Shown here piece after piece: positions 5,139 through 10,522 of a stretch of 10,522 nt of DNA. A model generated the notes under the pieces. It made no database searches and was not told the origin of the DNA. It saw only the letters and a list, made by a program, of their open reading frames with translations. The stretch's first letter is position 1. Every line of letters begins with the position of its first letter. This DNA comes from Nanobdellota archaeon (GTDB lineage: Archaea > Nanobdellota > Nanobdellia > Woesearchaeales > BS150m-G63), in contig JAGLOT010000010.1 of NCBI GenBank assembly GCA_023137655.1, forward strand, positions 1-10,522, written 5' to 3'. Both the position numbers and the translations under genes were made by a program.

Positions 5139-7910
5139 TTATTCTAAATCTTCAATTATTCTTTGAACATTGATTTTTCCTTTTTCACTCTTTGAAACAT
5201 CTATACCATCATCACCATATTTAAATTGGATGATATGGTTGCTTGAGTCTCTTACAGTGCCATCATATTCTACCTTTAGATCTTGTAATGCATTAGATAA
5301 TCTTCTATATAGATAACCAGATTTTGGTGTTCTTAATGCAGTATCCATTAATGAATCTCTTCCAGTCATTGCTGCGAAGAAAAATTCATATGGTTTTAAT
5401 CCTGATTTAAAGCTGTTTCTAATGAAACCATGTGATTTTGGACTTAAATCATTTCTTTGGAAACAAGATAGTGTTCTTTCTTTGTATCCTAGATTGATTC
5501 TTTTACCCCTCATAGCTTGTTGTCCAACACATGCAGACATCTGAGCGATATTAATTACGTTTCCCCTAGAACCACAATTAGCCATTACAATTAATGGGAT
5601 ATTTTTATCCATAGATTTAATAACTGATTCTCCAGCTTCATTTCTTGCCTTATTTAATCTTTCAAGTATTCTCAATTCTAATGTTTCTTCAATATCTTTT
5701 CCTGGAATAACTTCTAGGTCCCCAGCATAAAATAATTTAATGAATTTTTCAATATCTTTTTCTGCTTTTGATAGGACATCTTCAACTAATTTTGAAATTT
5801 CTGGTGTTAGGTCTGTGTCTGAAATAGATGCAGTAAAACCATTCCTTAATAATGATTCTAATCCCAATCTAAATATTTTTCCTAGGATGTCGATTGTTTT
5901 ATCTGGGCCATAGGTTTTATGTAAAATTCTTAACATGTATCCTTTACCATCATCACCGATTGCATTAACATCAATAAATCCAGACATGATTTTACCTTTT
6001 TGGATTAGTAATTCTTCGCCTTTTTTTGTTTTACCTTTAAATTTGAAGTCTACAGGTAAAATTGAAGACATGATTTCATTACCATTAATTATTTCTTTAT
6101 TAGGTAAATTAGAAGTGTCAAAAACACCAATTGCATTTAACATTTGGATTGCTTCTTTTCTTTCAACTTTCATAAATTTAGTTAAAATATAGGCGCCTGT
6201 AATTGCACCTTGCATTGCACCAATAATCGCTCTACCGTATCTTGGACTTACAAGTTGTGTTTGTACTTGCATCAGAATTTGTGCTTCTGCTCTTGCTTCT
6301 TCTGTTTGTGGAATGTGTAAGTTCATTTCATCCCCATCGAAATCCGCATTATAAGGTTTACCAACACATGGATTAATCCTTAAAGTTTGATATGGGAGAA
6401 CTCTAATTTTATGACACATCATGGACATTCTATGCAAAGATGGTTGTCTGTTAAATAATGCAATATCTCCATCAATTAAATGTCTTTCAACAATATATTG
6501 TGTGTCTAATTCTGCAAGAATTTCATCTCTAGTTTCATCTGTAATTCTTTTTTTTCTTCCAGCAGGTGTTAACACATAATTTGCGCCAGGATATACTTTT
6601 GGCCCTCTTTTAATGTATTCAATTAAATAATCTTTATTCCAATCAGTTACTCTTTCAGGTATGGTTAATTTCATAGCCATTCGAATTGGAACTCCAACTT
6701 CATTTAATTCGAGATTTGGATCTGGACTGATAACACTTCTTGCAGAGAAATTTGTTCTTCTCCCCGCTAAATTGTGTCTAATTCTTCCTTCTTTACTTTT
6801 AATTCTTCCACTTAAAGTTTTTAGTGGTTGACCACTTCTGTGTCTTGCAGGTGGAATTTGAGCCACATTGTTATCAAAGAAAGTTGTTACGTGGTATTGT
6901 AATAAATCCCACAGATCTTCTATGATTATTTCTGGTGCTCCAGCATTTATATTTTCAAATAATCTTTGATTGATTCTGACAATATCCCCTAATTTGTGAG
7001 TTAAATCATCTTCACTTCTTTCTCCAGATTCCAAAGTAATACTAGGTCTTATGGTTACTGGTGGGATTGGCATTATTGTTAATATCATCCACTCAGGCCT
7101 TACGGAATTTGGATCAAAACCAAAAATTCTTAAATCATCATCTGGAATTTTTTCTAATCTTGCCCTAACTTCAATAGGGTTCATTTTCTTTTCATCTTCA
7201 ACAAAAGAAGATGGTTTTTCTAACATTATTTTTCCTTGAGTTGCTTTACAATGAGGACATTTTTTAGCAGTTTTTAATTTTCTGATAATTTCTTTAATCA
7301 TACTTCTTCTTGCTAATAATCCAAATTCTGATTCTAATGTATCTAGCTCTTTTTTGTGTTTTTTGATAGTTTCTTCTGCTAGGATGATTCTACCACACAT
7401 TTTACATGTACATCTAAGTAAGTCAAGAATTTCACTTATAAAATTGATATGAACAACTGGTCTTGCTAATTCAATATAACCAAAATGTCCTGGGCAGTCC
7501 TTTAACTTTTGTCCACAAGTTTTACATCTAAGTCCAGGGTCAATAACCCCCATTCTTGTATCCATAAGGCCACCATCAACTGGGTAACCTTCGCTATCAT
7601 AAAGTTCTGGAGTAATAACTTTTGCAGAAGACATTTTTTGAATTATTTTTGGACTTAAAATTCCAAATTTAACAAATTCAACTTTTTTATAAACATAATT
7701 TTGGAAGTATTCTTCTTCTTCTCTTAGTTTTCTAAGCCTAGTTCGTTCTGCATCTAAAGCTTTCTTTTCTTCTTCAGTCATTTCAGGTTCTTCATCTGCT
7801 TGAACAGCTTCTTCTTCTGTTGTTTGAGATGTAATTTCTTCCTTGACTTCTTCAGAAAGATCTTCTACTTTTTCAGTTTCCATTACTTTTTTGATTTCTT
7901 CTTCTGCCAT
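5139..7910 (-). CDS. rpoA1: DNA-directed RNA polymerase subunit A' (N-terminal part of the largest subunit)
   Basis: A' carries the catalytic Mg2+ site. The 923-residue protein has an acidic Glu-rich extension at residues 1-75. The normal family start then follows: VEFVKFGILSP, GYPVDGGLMDTRMGVIDPGL. Zinc site 1 is C129, C132, C139, H142. Zinc site 2 is C169, C172 with C218, C221. The invariant active-site loop NADFDGDEM is at 521-529, with the three Mg2+-binding aspartates D523, D525 and D527. The conserved region MANCGSRGNVINIAQMSAC is at 776-794, and the bridge helix is about 842-871. The bridge helix contains P862 and lacks the usual MGGREGL form (here MTGRDSL). The protein ends at the normal A'/A'' break. 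No Shine-Dalgarno site precedes the ATG. The only later ATG within the extension is M44, so most of the extension is likely real. Confidence 0.98.
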   Translation of the reverse strand: MAEEEIKKVMETEKVEDLSEEVKEEITSQTTEEEAVQADEEPEMTEEEKKALDAERTRLRKLREEEEYFQNYVYKKVEFVKFGILSPKIIQKMSSAKVITPELYDSEGYPVDGGLMDTRMGVIDPGLRCKTCGQKLKDCPGHFGYIELARPVVHINFISEILDLLRCTCKMCGRIILAEETIKKHKKELDTLESEFGLLARRSMIKEIIRKLKTAKKCPHCKATQGKIMLEKPSSFVEDEKKMNPIEVRARLEKIPDDDLRIFGFDPNSVRPEWMILTIMPIPPVTIRPSITLESGERSEDDLTHKLGDIVRINQRLFENINAGAPEIIIEDLWDLLQYHVTTFFDNNVAQIPPARHRSGQPLKTLSGRIKSKEGRIRHNLAGRRTNFSARSVISPDPNLELNEVGVPIRMAMKLTIPERVTDWNKDYLIEYIKRGPKVYPGANYVLTPAGRKKRITDETRDEILAELDTQYIVERHLIDGDIALFNRQPSLHRMSMMCHKIRVLPYQTLRINPCVGKPYNADFDGDEMNLHIPQTEEARAEAQILMQVQTQLVSPRYGRAIIGAMQGAITGAYILTKFMKVERKEAIQMLNAIGVFDTSNLPNKEIINGNEIMSSILPVDFKFKGKTKKGEELLIQKGKIMSGFIDVNAIGDDGKGYMLRILHKTYGPDKTIDILGKIFRLGLESLLRNGFTASISDTDLTPEISKLVEDVLSKAEKDIEKFIKLFYAGDLEVIPGKDIEETLELRILERLNKARNEAGESVIKSMDKNIPLIVMANCGSRGNVINIAQMSACVGQQAMRGKRINLGYKERTLSCFQRNDLSPKSHGFIRNSFKSGLKPYEFFFAAMTGRDSLMDTALRTPKSGYLYRRLSNALQDLKVEYDGTVRDSSNHIIQFKYGDDGIDVSKSEKGKINVQRIIEDLE

Positions 7911-7922
7911 TTTATTTTTAAT
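7901..7922 (-). promoter_or_regulatory. A-rich start region of rpoA' without Shine-Dalgarno site
   Basis: The coding strand reads ATTAAAAATAAA directly before the start codon, then GCAGAAG. The same string, with one extra A, precedes and starts rpoB' (9713-9735). No GGAG-like sequence is present. This may be an A-rich initiation signal shared by the two largest genes. Confidence 0.5.
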
Positions 7923-9722
7923 TTAATATTTAGTTTTCAATCCTATTTTTGGATATATACATAAACTTTTGAATTCATCTAATAATAATTTGAATGCATA
8001 ACTCATTTCTACATTACTTATTTTTCCTTCTTTTGAAAGGGGAGACATGTATTGTTTTTTGAATTCATCATAATATCCAGCTAAACCAGATTCTTCACAG
8101 ATAGGAACTATTGTTCTGTCTGAATCAAATCTTTCTTTTAATAATAGGGATGCACCATGTGCTACAAATGTATCTTTCTCCATCTCCCCTAATCTTAGAC
8201 CACCCTCTTTTGCTTTACCTTCAGTTGGTTGTCTTGTTAATAGTTGAACTGGACCTGTAGCTCTGCTATGCATTTTATTAGAAACCATATGTTTTAATCT
8301 TAAGTAATACATACCACCAACATAGATTTTTGCTTTCATTTTCTTTCCAGTTTTTGGATTATACATTGTTTCAGTTCCGTTTTCTTTAAATCCGTGAGCA
8401 AGAAGTTCTTTTCTTAGTTCTGATTCTGGTTCTGAATTAAATGTAGTCCCATCAATATATCTTCCAGATAGTGCTGCTGTTTTAGCACCAACTAGTTCGA
8501 TTAAATGTGATATGGTCATTCTGCTTGGAATACCATGTGGTGAGAATATTAAATCTGGTGTAATTCCAGATGCTGTGAATGGAACGTCTGCTTGATCTAG
8601 TACAAGCCCAATAACTCCTTTTTGTCCATGTCTTGACGTGAATTTGTCTCCAATTTCAGGTATTTTTTGTTTTCTTAATCTTACCTGAACCATTTTATTT
8701 CCTTCTTTATTTTCACTTAGAAGAACAAGGTCTACAATACCTGCTTCACCATGTTTTAAAGATAACGAAGATTCTCTTTTTGTATTTAATGATAAATTGT
8801 ATTCATCAAGGCTACTCAAAAATCTTGGAGGTGAAACTTTTCCAATAACAACATCCCCTTCTTTGATTTTAGCTTCAGGGAAAATAATTCCATCTTCTTC
8901 AAGGAATTTATAATCTTCTTCGCTTTTATATCCTTTAACTTCTTTATCAGGAATAGTAATCTCATCCATTAAACCACCGCTGTATCTTAATTCATCAGCG
9001 AGAATTGGTCTGAAATAAGCACACCTTCCAAGGCCTCTTTCAACAGATGCTTTGTTTAATACAATTGCGTCGTCCATGTTATATCCTTTATAATCTATGA
9101 CTGCAACAACAAGATTTTGTCCGCATGGATGTTTATCATATTTTGAAACATCATGCATTATACTTCTTACTAAAGGTGTTTGTGGTTGGTAAAGTACATT
9201 TACATCCATATCCATCCTTATAGGGAAATTAGTTGCATATAAACCGACAGATTGTTTTTGATTTTTAGAACCCATACTTAATCTTGCACCAGGTGTATGG
9301 TTACCATATGGAACTAGAGATGAGCATAAACTTAAAATGTCTAAAGCTGCAATTTCTAAGTGCGTATGTGCAGTTGTTAAATCTTCTTCTACAAATGCAA
9401 CAAGAAGGTTTTCTTCTTCACCTGCATCAATATATTCTATAATTCCTTGTTTAACAAGGTCTGAGAAATTTAATTTTTCTTCATCTAATTGTTTAATGTG
9501 AGTTTCGGTAAGTAATGCTTTTCCTTCTTTAACAACAATTAAGGGTCTTCTAATTCTTCCTTTATTTGATTCGATGTATAAATTACCATCTTCTGAATTG
9601 AACATTACATTTAGATTATTATCCATTTTATTGTTCCTTCTTTCAGCAACAATTTTTTCTCTAAATTCAACTGGGTTTTCAACTTCTCCTACAAATTTTC
9701 CGTTTAAGTAAACTTCTGCCAT
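7923..9722 (-). CDS. rpoB1: DNA-directed RNA polymerase subunit B' (C-terminal part of the second subunit)
   Basis: B' forms the C-terminal half of the second-largest subunit: the hybrid-binding region, wall, anchor and the part of the clamp that meets A'. At 599 residues it has the usual length for split B'. It starts like other B' subunits (VYLNGKFVGEVENPVEFREKI). Conserved blocks are GYNMDDAIVLNK (213-224), GDKFTSRHGQKG (358-369), PDLIFSPHGIPSRMTISHL (389-407), GPVQLLTRQPTEGKAKEGG (490-508) and VEMSYAFKLLLDE (570-582). The C-terminal zinc ribbon, normally CxxC...CxxC, reads CEES...SPLS: C542 remains, but S545, S560 and S563 replace cysteines. No frameshift is seen there. The gene lies 43 bases after rpoB'' and 12 bases before rpoA'. 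Confidence 0.98.
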   Translation of the reverse strand: MAEVYLNGKFVGEVENPVEFREKIVAERRNNKMDNNLNVMFNSEDGNLYIESNKGRIRRPLIVVKEGKALLTETHIKQLDEEKLNFSDLVKQGIIEYIDAGEEENLLVAFVEEDLTTAHTHLEIAALDILSLCSSLVPYGNHTPGARLSMGSKNQKQSVGLYATNFPIRMDMDVNVLYQPQTPLVRSIMHDVSKYDKHPCGQNLVVAVIDYKGYNMDDAIVLNKASVERGLGRCAYFRPILADELRYSGGLMDEITIPDKEVKGYKSEEDYKFLEEDGIIFPEAKIKEGDVVIGKVSPPRFLSSLDEYNLSLNTKRESSLSLKHGEAGIVDLVLLSENKEGNKMVQVRLRKQKIPEIGDKFTSRHGQKGVIGLVLDQADVPFTASGITPDLIFSPHGIPSRMTISHLIELVGAKTAALSGRYIDGTTFNSEPESELRKELLAHGFKENGTETMYNPKTGKKMKAKIYVGGMYYLRLKHMVSNKMHSRATGPVQLLTRQPTEGKAKEGGLRLGEMEKDTFVAHGASLLLKERFDSDRTIVPICEESGLAGYYDEFKKQYMSPLSKEGKISNVEMSYAFKLLLDEFKSLCIYPKIGLKTKY

Positions 9723-9735
9723 TTTTATTTTTAAT
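9713..9735 (-). promoter_or_regulatory. A-rich start region of rpoB' without Shine-Dalgarno site
   Basis: The coding strand reads ATTAAAAATAAAA before the start codon, then GCAGAAG. It differs from the rpoA' start region (7901-7922) by one inserted base. It lies just downstream of the intergenic hairpin, so the hairpin could position or expose this start. Confidence 0.5.
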
Positions 9736-9742
9736 AAATTTT

Positions 9743-9760
9743 AGAGATTTCTAAATCTCT
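9743..9760 (-). other. Perfect hairpin between rpoB'' and rpoB'
   Basis: On the coding strand AGAGATTT, AG, AAATCTCT forms a perfect 8-base inverted repeat. Steric limits make a 7-pair stem with a 4-base loop more likely. It starts 5 bases after the rpoB'' stop codon and ends 20 bases before the rpoB' start. A-rich rather than T-rich sequence follows, so it is not a typical terminator. RNA processing or translational control between the two subunit genes is possible. Confidence 0.5.
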
Positions 9761-9765
9761 TATTT

Positions 9766-10522
9766 TTATTTTGTTTTTAACCCCATTATTTTTAATGATT
9801 CAACAACATCTTCTTCTTTAGCACTTTGGGAAACACTTGCAAGTAATGCTAGATTTTTCCTAAGTCCAATGTTAGTACCTTCTGGACTTTCTGCAGGTCC
9901 AATCCTACCAACGGATGTTGCGTGTAATTCTCTTGCTTGGAAATTTTCCTGAGTTGTTGATAATGGTGAAACAACCCTTTGTAAATGTGATAGTGTATCA
10001 ATGAAATTAATTCTTGCCATTCTTTGACTTACACCTTTTCTTCCGCCAACCCAGTTACCTGTAGCCATGGAGGAATACATTCTTGAAGAAAGGAGCTTAT
10101 CTCTGATGATTACTTTAATTTGTGGGAATTTTCCCCTTTTAACAATTCTTTGGAAATTGTATAATAAGTCCCCAATTAAAACTTTTAGATTAACTCTGAA
10201 AAGATCTGCTAATAAGTCCCCACTCATTTTTAATCTTTTATTCATATAATGATCCTTATAATCAAGTTCAATTCTGCCATTTGCTACAAGAATATATTTC
10301 TTTAACATTTTACATAAATTGTATGCCTTGAATAGTCTATCTTCTCTAGTAGTTCCAAGATGAGGTAATAAATATTTATCAATTATTTCTTGAACCCTTT
10401 CAACTCTAATTTCTCTTGGATGTGGAATTGGGATTTTTTTTGCTACCGCATCAAGTGCATCTTCATCAGTTTTAATTCCTGCAAACTCATACAGGTTGAT
10501 TAATGCTTCATCAAAATGTTCG
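9766..10522 (-). CDS. rpoB2: DNA-directed RNA polymerase subunit B'' (N-terminal part of the second subunit), 3' part of gene
   Basis: The frame is open to the right edge, so the gene starts outside the window. The visible 251 residues begin EHFDEALINLYEFAGIKTDEDA. The internal ATG at 10308 is not the start, because coding sequence with clear similarity continues upstream of it (PREIRVERVQEIIDKYLLPH, then GTTREDRLFKAYNLC). B'' forms the protrusion and lobe of RNA polymerase and part of the fork. Visible landmarks are DHYMNKRLKMSGDLLADLFR, SSMATGNWVGGRKGVSQ, FIDTLSHLQRVVSPLSTTQ and, near the end, GRIGPAESPEGTNIGLRKN. The last block is the invariant PxExPEGxNxGL region; the usual cysteine before its first Pro is Gly here. 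The protein ends soon after this block, the same break point as in methanogens and other archaea with split rpoB. Confidence 0.97.
   Translation of the reverse strand, partial: EHFDEALINLYEFAGIKTDEDALDAVAKKIPIPHPREIRVERVQEIIDKYLLPHLGTTREDRLFKAYNLCKMLKKYILVANGRIELDYKDHYMNKRLKMSGDLLADLFRVNLKVLIGDLLYNFQRIVKRGKFPQIKVIIRDKLLSSRMYSSMATGNWVGGRKGVSQRMARINFIDTLSHLQRVVSPLSTTQENFQARELHATSVGRIGPAESPEGTNIGLRKNLALLASVSQSAKEEDVVESLKIMGLKTK

Noticed and set aside
9723..9765. The rpoB''/rpoB' break as a frameshift or sequencing error
   Set aside because: The break lies at the known split point of archaeal rpoB, with a proper stop, a 43-base gap and a normal B' start, so it is a true gene split.
10306..10308. 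ATG as the start of rpoB''
   Set aside because: The frame stays open with convincing RpoB'' sequence to the right edge, so this methionine is internal.
1..10522. CRISPR array, insertion sequence, tRNA, rRNA, toxin-antitoxin or other accessory system
   Set aside because: No direct-repeat/spacer pattern, transposase, cloverleaf or accessory gene is seen; almost all of the window is core coding sequence.

Overview
This window is a housekeeping transcription and translation locus from an archaeon. The evidence is the proteins: an RNA polymerase with the large subunit split into A' and A'' and the second subunit split into B'' and B', a stand-alone two-KH NusA-like protein, an L30e-family protein inside the RNA polymerase operon, Spt5 beside SecE, and archaeal-type S7, S12 and L11. 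The DNA is strongly AT-rich. Several conserved protein motifs deviate from the usual archaeal form. Together these fit a fast-evolving euryarchaeal-grade or DPANN lineage (Woesearchaeota/Pacearchaeota-like), but that placement is inference and no tree was run.

Layout. Positions 1-2059 read rightwards: the C-terminal part of FtsZ (open at the left edge), SecE, Spt5 and ribosomal protein L11, with gaps of 44, 3 and 14 bases. This looks like one operon. A 205-base convergent gap (2060-2264) follows, with T-runs on both strands that would stop both transcription units. Positions 2265-10522 read leftwards: rpoB'' (partial, open at the right edge), rpoB', rpoA', rpoA'', L30e, nusA-like, S12 and S7. 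This is the classical archaeal RNA polymerase / 'str-like' operon. Its last four genes are linked by three successive 4-base ATGA stop/start overlaps.

How the genes work together. B'', B', A' and A'' make the catalytic core of RNA polymerase. Spt5 is its elongation factor, and the NusA-like KH protein and L30e are RNA-binding proteins carried in the same operon. S12 and S7 are small-subunit ribosomal proteins, and L11 belongs to the large-subunit GTPase-associated centre. SecE is the small essential subunit of the Sec translocon, and FtsZ builds the division ring.

I found no mobile element, CRISPR array, tRNA or rRNA, and no new defence or metabolic system. The points worth a second look are variations inside core machines. 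L11 has an unusual charged C-terminal extension of about 75 residues. The C-terminal zinc ribbon of RpoB' has lost three of its four cysteines. The bridge helix and trigger loop differ from consensus, including a proline in the bridge helix. A' has an acidic N-terminal extension, and Spt5 has an octapeptide-repeat acidic tail. A perfect hairpin lies between the two halves of split rpoB, and rpoA' and rpoB' share a near-identical start region without a Shine-Dalgarno site.
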